A stretch of DNA of 64,000 bases, taken from positions 5,001 to 69,000 of the forward strand of contig JACEFZ010011379.1 in NCBI GenBank assembly GCA_014155875.1. The letters run 5' to 3'. This stretch comes from Cepaea nemoralis. Lineage: Eukaryota > Mollusca > Gastropoda > Stylommatophora > Helicidae. Under the pieces are notes generated by a model that saw nothing but the letters and a program-made list of their open reading frames with translations, was not told the origin of the DNA and did no database searches. Numbering within the stretch: position 1 is the first letter of the stretch; the number at the start of each line of letters is the position of its first letter. Below are positions 21,566 to 34,180 of the stretch, piece after piece. The translations under genes and the position numbers were made by a program.

Positions 21566-22897
21566 TCGTGGAATACTGAGAGTTAATGATTCCCAGATAG
21601 ACGACTGTATACACCGACTAACCAGGTAGAAGAAGGGTTAACAAACGAAGCAGTAAGGGTAACAAACAACGGAGTGACCAGGCGCAGGTGTTTATAGGTC
21701 AAGACAGAAGGGGCCGCTAACAGCACAGGTAACCTGTCGCGTGGAAAAATTGGTTTGCGACAAAGGCAGACAGCATTATTGGACAGCATATTGCGGTCTG
21801 AATGTATGAATAATGGAAAAGTTTCAGATCTGTAATTTTCCACTAACTGTGATAATGAAGTAGGAACGTGAGGTGTCAAGCAAGGTCAAGGACTATGCGG
21901 CAAATATGACCTATAAAGAGTGGCAACTCTTTGTGGAAGGTTAGTGTGATTCTTGGGTTTCGTGAGACAAAGGATTATGAAAAGGGTGGTGCTGCGTTCA
22001 GAAGAACGTTTGTGTATCTATTGTGCATTAGTACTCCCAATTCAGACTAGGATTATTATAAGGTTCAAATCTCCTAGTGAAAGCAGAGAAGAGATGAAGA
22101 GTACTACACTTGAACAAATAAAGTACTTACTTAGAACCAAACAGAACATGGACAGGTTTTTAAGATGAAGAAATAATAAAGTTAAATCAAATACAGAACA
22201 CTGTATGCTCAAACGAATATACCACTAAAACCCTTAAAAGGAAAAGATGTTAACCTGGGGCAAGCAGGGATACTTACAAATACAAACGTATTGTATGCAT
22301 AAGGAAGAAAGAATAGACAAGTAAAATAGTGTTAGTAATAAAAGACTATAAGAAGAACTGTGACGATGTGGTGGTTTTTCGATGTTGGATACTTACCGTC
22401 ATGAAACAGATTCAGGAGCATTCATAAACTTACGGGAATTTTATTACGGTACCTTGACTCAGTGGTGAACAGTTTTTGTTTCATTCAATAACGGATTTAC
22501 CATTAGATGCAAGCATACGGATCATCCGGGTGAGCTCTGTCCTGTTTGATGTGCTGTCCTGTGATCTTGAAGAATGAAAGGGCGAGAAGCAACATAGCTG
22601 ATAGACATTCAGAGTTCATATCTGGCAACCACACTAGAAGAACATACCAACTACATAGACAATATCCATACATACACCAGACATAGTTTTTATTAATAAA
22701 TCTTTTATCTTATCGTTGAAAGGAACTGTTGTCGGAGTATGTGTTGAGGGAATAATAGAGAGAGAGTGAAAGAAATAGATATATGGAAGGGAAGACAGAA
22801 GAGAGGAGTGTAGACCAAAGTCAGTCAATAATCCCAACAGATAATAAGTTTAAAGATGTGCTTGTTGATTCCAATCTCCTCTCGGGAAATTAACAGG
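21566..22897. other. Unassigned segment between two arrays of the same minisatellite
   Basis: No family signature. The open frames at 21583-21879 (minus) and 21953-22168 (plus) have no recognised domain and typical chance length. The segment may be an insertion that split one 25-bp array, but terminal repeats were not found. Confidence 0.4.
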
Positions 22898-23002
22898 ACA
22901 CAAATATTGACTGATGTCTTGTGACCAAATATTGATGTATGTCTTGTGACCAAATATTGACTGATATCTTGAGACCAAATATTCACTGGTGTCTTGTTTT
23001 TA
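22898..23002. repeat. 25-bp minisatellite, second locus
   Basis: About 4 units of the 21379 repeat, in the same orientation (ATTGACTGATGTCTTGTGAC). Confidence 0.9.
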
Positions 23003-23539
23003 TCTAAACAATCACCTCCTTTGGTGAATGCGGAAGAAAATTTGGCAGCATTAATGGAGTTATGAAGTTGCGCCGGCAATAGCTTGGCGCGATCAGGCGA
23101 GAGTTCGATACCTGGACTCGTCGCTGGCTACGGGAGTGAATGTTGGACATATATTCCTTAAAATATGTGATGGTTCTAACAAATCACTGACCCATAACAA
23201 GTTTCTGCTTTTGGACTTTCTTTTATTGGAGTTACTGAAGGTTACTCGTTTCCCAAATGTTTTAATAAACGGTTTTCGTGTTTTGTAAGTGTTACACGCA
23301 ACGTAAAAATTAGATTCACAAATCATGAACCAGAGATTTGTAAATAATATGACAAATCTGCGTTTCAAAGTGTTTAAATAAGAAATAGTCAGTCACAATT
23401 TATAAGAGAATCTGAACACTTAACTTAACAATGGTTCTTCCATTCTGTAATGATCTCTGTCCTTGCATGCAAGACGTTTCACACTCACAGAGACAACTGC
23501 TGGCTCAGGCAGCTGGAGCAACTGTGACTCATGTTATGT

Positions 23540-23625
23540 TCTCTCGTTTATTGGGTTTTGAACCAAGAACCACTAGTCTGATAGCGAGTGTTTAGTCACT
23601 CAACCACCGCTATTCATAATTAGTA
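23540..23625 (-). mobile_element. tRNA-like SINE head (family uncertain)
   Basis: The complement reads GGTGGTTGAGTGACTAAACA (A box) and GTTCTTGGTTCAAAACCC (B box). It is not a functional tRNA: there is no paired acceptor stem. Nothing else is recognised in 23003-23710. Confidence 0.45.
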
Positions 23626-23709
23626 GGGTACGAAATCTTATAGCATTGCAGTGATATTATATGTTGTGTTATTAACCGAATTAGATTACAATATAATAAA
23701 GTATTGATA

Positions 23710-23990
<281 letters not shown>

Positions 23991-24604
23991 TTGCATCGAT
24001 TCCTGCTACAGCGCAGACAGGCGTTGTCTCCTACCCTTTCCACAACTGGGTTTTCTTAGTGCGCGAACAAGTAACAAAATCGTCCCTTCGGAAAAGAGTT
24101 CCCCCTAGCCACAATTTTGCACGGATTTTGGAATCTGATGTTTGAGTGCTTATATCCGTTAACAGTAATGAACTATCTTATTTACAAATAAGAAAAATCC
24201 CTTTTATCATTACCAATTTGAAAGTTATAAACAATTTTAAAAGAAAATTTATGTTATGGTTTTCCTTTCTTTGTATTTCTGGAGACATTTAGCTGTCTTA
24301 AACCTGGCGTAATTGTTGCAAATATGCATCTGTATTTTATTAAAGAAGGTGGAGGTAAATGATTTTTTTTAATCTTTCCAAAGATATAGTGTTACATTTC
24401 TGTGTAGTTTGAACATTCTGTGGATTAACAGAAGATGGTATTACAGAGAATTCGAAGGTAATAAAATGAATGTTAAAATCTTAGAAATTTCTTTCGACCC
24501 AAAAGGTGTATGGTGGTTTGTGACAAATTTAAAAAATGTGTCTTAAACACTGAAATGTTTTGTTAACTGAATCCATTTAAAGGTTTAGAATCGGCTAGTC
24601 GTAT

Positions 24605-25145
<541 letters not shown>

Positions 25146-25589
25146 AAATGCCGACTAATCTATATAAAACTACAGGAACTAGCACCATGTACCCAGTATG
25201 TCTCAGGGTGTGAAAATTGGTCCTTTATTCTATTCACTTTAAGCTGAAATTATTAGAAAATCTAGGACAGTGATTTGTGTGTTTTCCATTGAGTAATTTA
25301 CGTTAGTATAATATCTACCACCGTGATTTGTGCATATTTATCATTGAGTAATGAAATTATTAGAAAATATAGGACTTACTTTTGGTGCGTGTTTAACCTT
25401 GGATAACTGAAATTATTAGAACATATAGAACTGTCATTTACTGCATGTTTTCATTTTACTGACTGCAATTATTTGCATATCTTAAACGGTGATTTGTGCG
25501 TGCTTATAGTATAATGAATAATTTAAATTATTAGAAAATATAGGGCAATGGTTTGTGCATGTCTAGATTGAATTGTTAGTTGTATGTCT

Positions 25590-26090
25590 TTACAGAACGT
25601 TGCAATCAACCCCTGCATTCTTTGACTGTTTGTGATTTACTTAGAAAGTTTTAAATACCATCATGTGCCATGCTGGTAAGCTTGTGTGGTCATGTTTCGT
25701 CATCTCACGCGATCACCAGAGTCATGGATCAGCTCTGTCTTCTTGTCCTGACAGTGCTATGCGGTTAAGAAATCCATATACTCCTATTTATTTCTCTGGC
25801 TTCCCTTGTTATTTTCCCCTCAATCTTGCCAGTTTATTTCTTCTCATAACATGCCCAAAAATATTTGACTTTTAATTTGCCTCTTGTAGGTCTTGCTAAT
25901 TTGTATTTACGTTAAATTTTACCAACAGTAAATTACCATTGCTTTCTGAACATCGGCGCCTCATACCGCGGAAATCAGGCGCAAATCGTCTGCTTCCATA
26001 TTTCCAGCGGTTGATTTCGAACCGTTGACACGGTATCGTCTGGCGGTTGTGATATTGCGTCTTATTAACACATAAGCCACTGACGACAGC
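25590..26090 (-). mobile_element. SINE-D copy interrupted by RTE fragment
   Basis: The 3' end (TTTACAGAACGTTGCAATCA, ACCCCTGCATT) is at 25590-25655 and the rest (TTACCATTGCTTTCTGAAC ... GATTTCGAACCGTTGACACG) at 25910-26085, in minus orientation. An RTE 3' fragment separates the two. Confidence 0.65.
25655..25908 (-). pseudogene. RTE-like LINE 3' fragment nested in SINE-D
   Basis: CCATCATGTGCCATGCTGG, CGATCACCAGAGTCATGGAT, CCCCTCAATCTTGCCAGTT and CTCATAACATGCCCAAAAAT are the complement of the DSGDR, GKIEG and FGHVMRR blocks. It aligns with 19825-20060 and 47930-48140. About 250 bp of the 3' end only. Confidence 0.75.
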
Positions 26091-26327
26091 TATCACTGAG
26101 TAACTGAAATTATTTGTAAATCTAGGACTGGTTGGTGCACGTTTATCATTAACTAACTGAAATTACTACTAATCTAGGACTGGTTTGTACATGTTTATCA
26201 TTGAGTAACTGAAATTATTAGTAAATCTAGGACTGGTTTATGCATCTTTATCATTGAGTAACTGAAATTAATATTAAATCTAGGACTGGTTTGTGCACGT
26301 TTATCATTGAGTAACTGAAACTGAATC

Positions 26328-26622
26328 TGTTTATGGTATTCTTTGCATTTTCCTGAGAAATTACACTTCCACAGCCATCAGATGTTGTTAAGCCTGTTTG
26401 TTGATTGTCCACGCTTCACATCCATACCAAAACACAGGTTTCATGTAGCACCTTACCACTCTTTTTTCTCGTTGCAGATGACATTTTATACTGGTCAGTA
26501 TGTTTTCCATCTTGCAAAATGTTGCCTTCGCCATGGCGATTCTTGTTCTAATCTCTTTAAATCATCTCCTATCAGATGTTATGGCTGTTCCCAGTATGAC
26601 TTTAATGTTAAAATAGAGTAAT
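26328..26622 (-). pseudogene. RTE-like LINE thumb fragment
   Basis: The plus strand shows GGTATTCTTTGCATTTTCCT, TTGCAAAATGTTGCCTTCGC and CATGGCGATTCTTGTTCTAA, the complement of the RTRIAMAKVAF / KMENILT / NAKNT coding blocks of the other RTE copies. It is truncated at both ends and abuts the 53-bp minisatellite. Confidence 0.75.
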
Positions 26623-26774
26623 CAGTTATACCTATCAAACAACACATCAAGAGTCATTACAGGTTATTCTAAACTGGAGAGTAGAAAAGCGTAGTGAACA
26701 TCTAATACTTCATCTCAAAACAACATGCACAATTGTTAAGTTACAAATTTTAAGAAAATGCAAGTGCACTTTCT

Positions 26775-27345
26775 ACATATTTTATTATAATTATAATCTT
26801 CCATATTTGCCGTCAAGAGTTGTGAGGAGAAATAGTTGACGTTCCAGTTTCCGATGAGTGGTACTGGATAGTGTCATTCCGTGAGATTGTACAATGTCTG
26901 TGATGTTGTCAATACATTTGCTTTTCTGGCGTCCTCTTGCTCTTTTATCAGATATTCTTTGGCGTAGCGCCAATGCTGGTGGTTGATGGTGATGCATTCA
27001 ACCGAGATGGCCGAACCATTTGATCTTCTGACTTTCCATTGTGGCACGATGTGTTGATTGTCTGTCTGATAACATCATTTCTTTGTCAGTCTCGGATACT
27101 TAAGCTGGCAGCTCTTCTCGGGCATCTCATCTCGCAAATCTTGATTTTATGTAAGTGGGTTTAGATAATGTTGACATTGGGTTGGTGTTAATATGTTATT
27201 TGTTACCTGTCGTTTTGCGGAAGGTATGTATATTTGGATTTTCAGTATGGGTGATAGTTGATATACAAGCGCACTAGCTTTTTGACGTCTGATTTCGATT
27301 TTTTCTGTCCATTTCTGCCATCTTCTGTGATCAAAAATCAAATCA
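26775..27345 (-). pseudogene. LINE RT thumb to C-terminus remnant
   Basis: Toward 27345 the minus frame reads RRWQKWTEKIEIRRQKASAL, VYQLSPILKIQIYIPSAKRQ, resembling the RT thumb (RI...AS...L...). A damaged middle follows, then LALRQRISDKRARGRQKSKC and IDNITDIVQSHGMTLSSTTH at 26997-26791, the C-terminal R.RGRQ..K.IDNI motif. It is probably a relative of the 51180 copy. Stops and frame shifts are present. Confidence 0.55.
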
Positions 27346-27475
27346 ATCAAATCAAATCAACTTTATTTTAGAAGGGTCACAAATTGGGCACGCAGGCCCG
27401 TCTTACATTCGGCCCTTCCAATCACTCCATCAAGAGCATTATACATTCACATAGGAAGAAAACAAAAACATTATG
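27346..27475 (-). mobile_element. LINE 3' end with (TGATT)n tail
   Basis: On plus, (AATCA)n is followed by ACTTTATTTTAGAAGGGTCA, the GGGCACGCAGGCCCGTCTTA word and CATTCGGCCCTTCC. The start of the CR1-like copy at 60249-60350 has the same arrangement, (GAAC)n then ACTTTATTTTCAAAGGG, ACACGCATGCCTGTCTGACA and CTCTGCCTTTC. On minus this is a 3' UTR ending in a penta- or tetranucleotide tail. Confidence 0.6.
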
Positions 27476-27535
27476 AAATGAATTTTGTAAACATAAACAC
27501 GGCAAATAACCATGTTATGAGGCCCATCTCCCACC

Positions 27536-29180
27536 TACCCACACATCATCCCAACCACACATCATCCCACCCACCCACACACAGACACCCATACCCACAC
27601 ACACACACCCAGGGACACATACATACCCAACCAACCGACCCATTCCCTCCCGCACATCCCCCACCCACACACACTGCCCTCATCTGTTCCCCCACACAAA
27701 CACACTCGCCACCCACAAAAACATCCCCCACCAACCCACACATCCCGCGCCCACACACATAAACATCCTAACCCACACACCCATCCCCCACCCAAACATT
27801 CTCTCCCCACCCACCCATCCCCCAACACGCCTCCATCGACCACATATTCCCCACCCACGCACACACAGCCCCCACCAACCCACACATCGCACATCCACTC
27901 ACACATCCTCAAACCATACACACATCCCCACCAACTGACATCTCCCTACCCAACACACACACACACATCTCCTAACTACCTATACATCCCCAATCCACTC
28001 ACACACCCCCACCAGCCACACATACATCCTCCACCCACCCACACATGCCCTAGCCCACATCCCACCACACAATATTCCCAACCCACGCACCACACACATA
28101 TATCCCTCACTAACACATCCCACATTCCACCACACATCCCCCACCTACACACCACACACATATCCCCCACAGAAATACCACACACATATCCCCCACACAA
28201 TTACCACACAATATGCCCACCCACACTCACAGAGATACCCTCACCAACCTACCCCTCACATACCCCCCCACACCACATTTCCCACCAATCCACCAACCAC
28301 ACTCACTCACTCACCCACACAACCTCCACTACGCACCAACACACCCCCAATCCACCCCACCCCCAACCAAACATCTCTCGATAACACACATCCCCACCCC
28401 ATAAATCCTCCACCCACTCACGCACCCCGCCCCGACACATACCAATTCCTCACCCACCTACACATCTCTAAGCCACGCACACACCCCCACCCACACATTC
28501 CCCATCCACGCACACATTCCCCACCCACACACCACACCACCCACACATACTTCTCGCAACCACCGCGCATTCCCTACTCACCCACACATATCCCTCACCC
28601 ATACACACATTCCCCTCATCCATCACACGCGTCCCCCACCCACACACTATCCCCACCCACTAACATATCCTCACCCACCCACCACAAACATACCCTCACC
28701 CACACACCATGCATACATCCCTCACCAACACACCACACACATATCCCAAACCTACACACCATACACTTCTCCCCACCCGCCCTTACATCCCCAATCCACC
28801 CACACACATCCCCTACCCACACAATCCCGCCACCCACACATATTTCCCCCTACCCATCCACACATCTCCACCCACCCACACATATCCCCCACCCATACAC
28901 ACATCCCCAGTACCCGTCCCATACACACATCCTCCACCCATACACACATCCCCCACACCCATTCCCACATCCCTACTTTCACCCCCACACATTCATCCAC
29001 ACATCCCACCAACGCCCATAAATCTCACTACCCACCAACACCCACGCACCCCAATCTATCCAAACGCATACCACCACCCACACACCCACACATCCCGCAC
29101 ACACACATATCCCCACATTCACACACATCCTCCACACACACACACTCACACATCCTCACATCTAGACATATACATAATGC
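27536..29180. repeat. CCCACA-rich degenerate minisatellite, 1.65 kb
   Basis: Degenerate units of the type CACACATCCCCCACCCACCC on the plus strand. The minus strand is rich in GGG runs and could form G-quadruplexes. Open frames on both strands (PHTHTPP on plus, GGWVGGM on minus, up to about 200 codons) reflect the lack of stop-codon words in the repeat. Confidence 0.93.
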
Positions 29181-29355
29181 CTCACGTGAGCATTGAAACT
29201 AGCATGAACAAACTCCCTCACTTTACTCTCACACATGCACTAACAATTGTCGTGAGCAGTCTCATAAAAATGTTAAAAATGGAGAAAAATGTGTATATAC
29301 AGTGTTTGACGTAAAACAATAGTTATGCTCCCACACACAGAGATACACACAGAGA

Positions 29356-29397
29356 CAGGCACACACACACAACACACACACACACACACACACACAT
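29356..29397. repeat. (CA)n microsatellite
   Basis: A nearly pure CA run. The flanks 29181-29355 and 29398-29695 show no gene. Confidence 0.9.
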
Positions 29398-29696
29398 TCA
29401 CTCTCACGCTCACTCATTCTGTCTCTCATTCACACTCACTGACTCTCTCACTCAAACTATAGTAATGTACATAACTTTATATTATACATGATAATCAAAT
29501 GGTATTCAACTGATAATATGACAGATGAGAATACACAAACAATCAATCAAACAATGTGATCATACTCTCTAGATATTAGATTCTTTAACTTATTTCAGAA
29601 GTGTACAGTTTATCGGTATATCTGGTGGACAAGGAGATCTGCTAACCTTCAATAGATATGTTATGGACTAGATAATGTTATACTTGTGTTTCTTTG

Positions 29697-29832
29697 TACG
29701 GACAACTAAATACTTGACAATAGAAGTACTTGGCAATATAATATTTGACAATAGAAGTACTTTGCAATAGAACTAACTACTTAGCAATAGATGTACTTGG
29801 TAATAGAAGTACTTGACTATAGGAACAGTTAA
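29697..29832. repeat. 16-22 bp minisatellite
   Basis: The unit AGTACTTGGCAATAGA is repeated about six times with variable spacers. Confidence 0.75.
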
Positions 29833-29837
29833 TTGCG

Positions 29838-30262
29838 TGCCCTTTATAGTTTAGTTTAGTTTAGTCGTTGGATCAACATCACGGCACACGGTTTAACCCA
29901 TAAGTGCTCCGTTTTCCTCCTAACTCAAATCTGAGTCTGGAGAAAATTAGCTCAATGCACGAACTCCGTTGCATCGGCGAGGATCCTGAAATACTTTGGG
30001 TAGATTTTTAACTCGAAATTTTGCCGGGGCAGCGCCGTTAGGCTACTCTTTTTCGATTTCCAACTGCCAAGGGATTTTTTACGTGCGCAACAATACACAC
30101 GGGCGTCCGATCTCACTACCCAGAGACCAGGGGAAATCTTATTACTGGAAGTCCAGGTAGATTTTTTAAATAAATCCCGGTCCTCACCGGGGCCTGGACC
30201 CGGGACCATCCAGCACTCGAGGCGGACACCATACCTCGAGACCAGGACGTCGCTAACAATCC
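29838..30262 (-). mobile_element. SINE-F, near full length, (TAAAC)n tail
   Basis: In minus orientation the tRNA-like head has TGGTCTCGAGGTATGGTGTC (A box) and TCCCGGGTCCAGGCC (B box). The body includes GTGAGATCGGACGCCCGTGT, ATTGTTGCGCACGTAAAAA, TCCCTTGGCAGTTGGAAATC, GGCGCTGCCCCGGCAAAATT and GAGTTCGTGCATTGAGC. The tail is (TAAAC)n, seen on plus as GTTTAGTTTAGTTTAG. Other copies are at 42645, 55828 and, older, 43235. Confidence 0.85.
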
Positions 30263-30269
30263 CAGCAAT

Positions 30270-30510
30270 TTTTACTGTTTGAGGGGTTAACGACACTGTT
30301 CGTAATCCCGTATATCCATGTGTGGAAAACAGCAGCTGTGAGAATCCGCAGCGGTTCGCGCCGCGCTGGTAACTTACGGGGGTATGTGAGCCGGTCGTTC
30401 AGAAAGCAATGGCAAACTACTGAACGTAAAACTTGCCTAGTACATCAACAGCAGCTTAAAAATACTGGTGGTGACAGCAACGTCCTGTAAGAGATATACA
30501 ACAAAAAAGG
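30270..30510 (+). mobile_element. SINE-A copy
   Basis: The head is TTTGAGGGGTTAACGACACT, GCAGCGGTTCGCGCCGC (B box). The body is GAGCCGGTCGTTCAGAAAGC, GCAAACTACTGAACG and GACAGCAACGTCCTGTAAG, with A tail. A minus-strand SINE-D remnant begins directly at its 3' side, compatible with antisense nesting. Confidence 0.8.
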
Positions 30511-30512
30511 CA

Positions 30513-30670
30513 AGTTTATTTTGTCATTGCTTTCTGAGCAACCAACGCCTCTGCAATTGTTAAGAATCAAAACAAGGACATCTGCTTTCAAATCGACTGT
30601 GGCTGATTTGGAACCCTGTAAGCGGGTTTAGAATCGTGTTCACTATCCCTTCGCCACAGACGTTGGCACT
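30513..30670 (-). mobile_element. SINE-D remnant, antisense to preceding SINE-A
   Basis: GTCATTGCTTTCTGAGC, AATCGACTGTGGCTGATTTG and the following text are the complement of the SINE-D body and head. The part expected on the left side of the SINE-A was not found. Nothing is recognised in 30671-31090. Confidence 0.5.
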
Positions 30671-31094
30671 TGGCTATAAATGTGATTGGAAATAGAGCTG
30701 CCGGAAGACAATCAAGATAGAAGCAGATATCACAGCATGCACAAAACAACATAAAGACCTTCAAAACTTCAACAGCTAAATTAAACTCATAACACCAACC
30801 CTTGTCCCTGGGCTGCACGAAAGACTTAATTGTAATATTAAATCTGACTAGTTACACAGCCGTCGAGTTTAAAACAGTAACATTAACATTAGTTTTCGGT
30901 AGATTCATAAGAACATTTATGAATAGAAGGAACTTTTGGGGCTATATCCGAGAAATAAGATGAGTAAACATTGTACTATTTCAAAGCATGGTACTATGGG
31001 AAAGAATATATTGATAAAGACTAGGTATAAACGTACAGCACTAAGCAAGGGGAACGATGCAGAGATATAAGTCAGTAAAGAACCCATTCATGCG

Positions 31095-31345
31095 CCTGAA
31101 AGCGTATCGGGCATATGTTTTAGACCCATAATTATTATAAACCAATCGGCTCTCGGTGTGTCATGTGGTCAATATCACGCGACCACCTTTACTTCCAAAC
31201 ATATTTCCAGGTACACAGGTTAAGCTGGTTGACCTGGCAGGCTAGGTCAATTTTAAAAGTCCTCCCCGATTCTGATTTTAACCCTGATCACCGATCAGGC
31301 AGGCGAGAGTCTAGCCACCGTGCTACCGCTGCTTCCATTGAAAGA
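31095..31345 (-). mobile_element. SINE-C copy
   Basis: The complement reads GCGGTAGCACGGTGGCTAGA (A box), CCTGATCGGTGATCAGGG, TTTTAAAATTGACCTAGCCT, GCCAGGTCAACCAGC and TGATATTGACCACATGACAC, the SINE-C order seen at 56799-57020. Nothing is recognised in 31346-31689. Confidence 0.7.
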
Positions 31346-31689
31346 TATGAACCGACCAAATTCGAAACTTCAACCCGTATTGTCTGTGTGCTGAGGGACC
31401 CAGTGTACTTTGACCTCTCGAACAACAACCAGACTCTAATGGGGACATTTCATCAATATAAACTAACAGATATTAAACTAGATAGAATGTTCCACATTCT
31501 ATTCTCTACTATCTAATTTTGTCACCTTTGCCGCTCTGATAGACAATCACCATCTTCATATTGAAGATCCCCAGTGATGAGTCCTGCTTGCCATTCGGTC
31601 CGATGGTAGTGTTTTTGAAATTTACTTCCAAAACATTTCCTCGTACCCATTTTAGGCTGCGTGTACATAGGAAATAAAACCAATGAACG

Positions 31690-31860
31690 CACCACACTTG
31701 CCTAGTAGATCACAACAGCCAAAAATGCTGAGATTGGCTGCGCCGTGCTGTGAAACTAACTTAGCTATATAGAGAGTATAACTTCTTAACACACACTTGC
31801 CTTGTAAATGACAACAGCTAACATATGCTGGGTTGACTGCGACGTCCTGTGATACAAATT
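31690..31860 (+). mobile_element. Two partial SINE-A/D 3' ends in tandem
   Basis: ACACTTGCCTAGTAGATCAC ... GAGATTGGCTGCGCCGTGCT and ACACTTGCCTTGTAAATGAC ... GGTTGACTGCGACGTCCTGT are two diverged copies of the SINE 3' 75 bp. Confidence 0.55.
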
Positions 31861-31884
31861 TAACAATGTAGGAGCCAAGATCAA

Positions 31885-31975
31885 TTGTAAAAAATATTCC
31901 CACCTGGACGGTAGTTCGAACACATGCTCACCGGGGCAGTCGGCAAGCGTGCTAGCCACTACACCACAGTAATTT
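31885..31975 (-). mobile_element. tRNA-like SINE head fragment
   Basis: The complement has TGGTGTAGTGGCTAGCACGC (A box) and ATGTGTTCGAACTACC (B box). The body beyond CCAGGTGGGAATATTTT is lost, probably a SINE-C relative. Confidence 0.5.
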
Positions 31976-32024
31976 TCTCATCAAGTGTTATCAAGTGTTC
32001 AGGTTATTATGTCCGCTAGCGAAG

Positions 32025-32138
<114 letters not shown>

Positions 32139-32229
32139 ACAGATAAAATTCCAAGTACAGAAGTCGCAAAAACTGTGAAATTAAAGGGCTAATTAATACA
32201 GGTAAGCAAATTTTGGCATATAGTCCTGC

Positions 32230-32395
32230 TGGAAAATATGATAAAGGGAACAATGGAAACTAAACAAGAAACAGAAAGCAACGGTTTAAATGGGAAGAAG
32301 ACATTAAAAGATAGACTAAAATGGGGATGTTTGTACCCCTATGACAATATAGAGAATGTTGGAGACAAACTTTAACCTTCCTTCTTTCTATGTGA
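32230..32395 (+). pseudogene. LINE C-terminal scrap (weak)
   Basis: The plus frame RFKWEEDIKR resembles the conserved R.RWEDDIK motif at the end of some non-LTR elements. It is too short for clade assignment. Confidence 0.3.
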
Positions 32396-32454
32396 AGATG
32401 CAAGTGATAAGCCGGGACTGTTTTGACTATATTTTTTTCGGAGATTTGTATTTC

Positions 32455-33235
32455 TTCTGAAATATGCGGATGATACAGTATTTATTGCAGACAATCAACA
32501 GGATCTACAACATTTAGTAGATACGGTTGTTGTTGATGCACACAGTGAACAACTGGGGTTAGAATTAAATTGTAAGGAGACACAGATTATGGTCGTCACT
32601 ATGAATAAGGAAATACAACAATGTAATATACAAGTAAATAGGAATATTCTTAAACAAGTGAATCGGTACAATTATCTCAGAACAATCATAACATCTGATG
32701 GGAGATGCCTTGAAGAGATTAGAACAAGAATCGTCATGACGGAGATGGCCTATTGCAAGATGGAAAACATATTGACCAATAAAAAGATGTCATTTGCAAC
32801 GAGAAAAAAAGTGTTGAGGTGCTACATAGAAGCTGTGCTTTTTTCATGGTCGTGAAACGTGGACAATGAGCAAACAGGCTGGAAAACATCTGATGGTTGT
32901 GGAAATGTGGTTTCTGGGGAAAATGCAAAGAATACCATGGACAGACTGAAAAACCAATGACCAAGTCCTACAAGAAACAAATGAAAATCGTAAATTGATT
33001 AGAGAAATTAGACGTAGGTCACGTTATGAGAAGAAATAAAGTGAAGAACTTGATGACAACTGGCAAGATCGATTGGAAGAGAACAGGGGGAGGCAGAGAA
33101 GTAAATACCTGGATAGCATGGCCGCATAGTATAATCGAGACAAGAACACTGAGCTGATGCCACGACTCTGGTGATCGAGTGAGATGACGAATCATGACCG
33201 CCCACGCTTATCGGAATGGCGCATGATGAATTTCT
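32455..33235 (+). pseudogene. RTE-like LINE remnant including YADDT
   Basis: The plus frame begins YADDTVFIADNQQDLQHLVD, then LGLELNCKETQIMVV, then (from 32589) INRNILKQVNRYNYLRT-type sequence, IRTRIVMTEMAYCKMENILT and RKKVLRCYIEAVLFSW, where a frameshift follows. Later blocks encode the C-terminal GK and DSGDR segments to 33235. The catalytic YADD is retained but the upstream RT motifs and endonuclease are missing. It aligns closely with 34965-36042. Confidence 0.85.
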
Positions 33236-33960
33236 TCTGAACAATTATATTGCCGTTGATAACAGGCTTGCGGCGTCTCTCTGATCAGACCGCCCGCATA
33301 CCTTGATGAACGTCGTTGTCTGAAAGCTCAATTGTCTTCGTTTTCCTTGGGCTCCTTTTCACAGCAACCTAACATACAGCCATTTCATTGCAATGTTATC
33401 TTTCATGGTCATGTAAAGCTTTATTGCTAAAAGCTTGTTTACTTTGTTTTAACGATCCTAGTATTATGAATTTTCTCTTGTCAAAATGAAAAGCAGACAT
33501 AAAACAAATGATCTTGCAAAAACAAAATGCACAACACTGACAGATTTATAGACAAGGAGAATTGTTGTAATATTCCTTATGGTAATTCTTTCCTATCTCA
33601 TATCATAACACGTGCGTTGATCTTGAATGCCTGTATCCACATTTGTACATGTGTTCCACAACATCTATTGACCCAGTGTCATGTTTTAGCTAATAGACTG
33701 ACTCGCTTAAACCAGCTTTTCTCATACTTCTGGGAGCTTCCCCTATAACCTCATATATACACATTCAACCGCTTTTCCTCGTATTACATTTACTGTTAAT
33801 TCAAACGCTAGACCAAATTCCTATTGTCTACATTATCATACACATATGCACATATTTGCGTTCCGTTGTCGACCACACAAACTCACGCACTCACACGTGC
33901 ACAACCATGTTTGTTCATTTAAAAGGTTGAAAGGGTAAGATTATCGAGTTCATTACACTC
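33236..33960. other. No recognisable feature
   Basis: Unique-looking sequence. A 73-codon open frame at 33527-33748 shows no signature. Confidence 0.5.
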
Positions 33961-33964
33961 GGTT

Positions 33965-34180
33965 CTATATGGCTCAGTTTCTTTCTGCAGAGCGTCCTGC
34001 TGAAAGCGTCGCACAAAGCACAAACTCCGTAGCTCCAGCGACGACCTCAGAGGTCTCCGAGAAAATTGCACTCGTTAACGGAACATGGCCAGAAATCGAA
34101 CTCACAACCTTCGGAACGCGAGGTCGCTGAATAAACACTTCGCCACGAAGACTCCCCGAGTCTGGTACTCCCAAATCTGT
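33965..34180 (-). mobile_element. tRNA-like SINE, SINE-F-related
   Basis: The complement has AAGGTTGTGAGTTCGATTTC (B box) and later GCTACGGAGTTTGTGC, resembling the SINE-F segment GGAGTTCGTGCACTGAG. It is diverged and its boundaries are approximate. Confidence 0.45.

Larger units (their letters stand above)
25240..26330. repeat. 53-bp minisatellite, split by nested insertions
   Basis: The unit CTAGGACTGGTTTGTACATG TTTATCATTGAGTAACTGAA ATTATTAGTAAAT is clear in four units at 26098-26325 and decayed in five to six units at 25245-25565. A SINE (25590-26090), itself holding an RTE fragment, lies between the two halves. Confidence 0.85.

Noticed and set aside
27478..29314. Pro/Thr/His-rich plus frames and Gly/Val/Trp/Cys-rich minus frames
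   Set aside because: They are translations of the CCCACA array.
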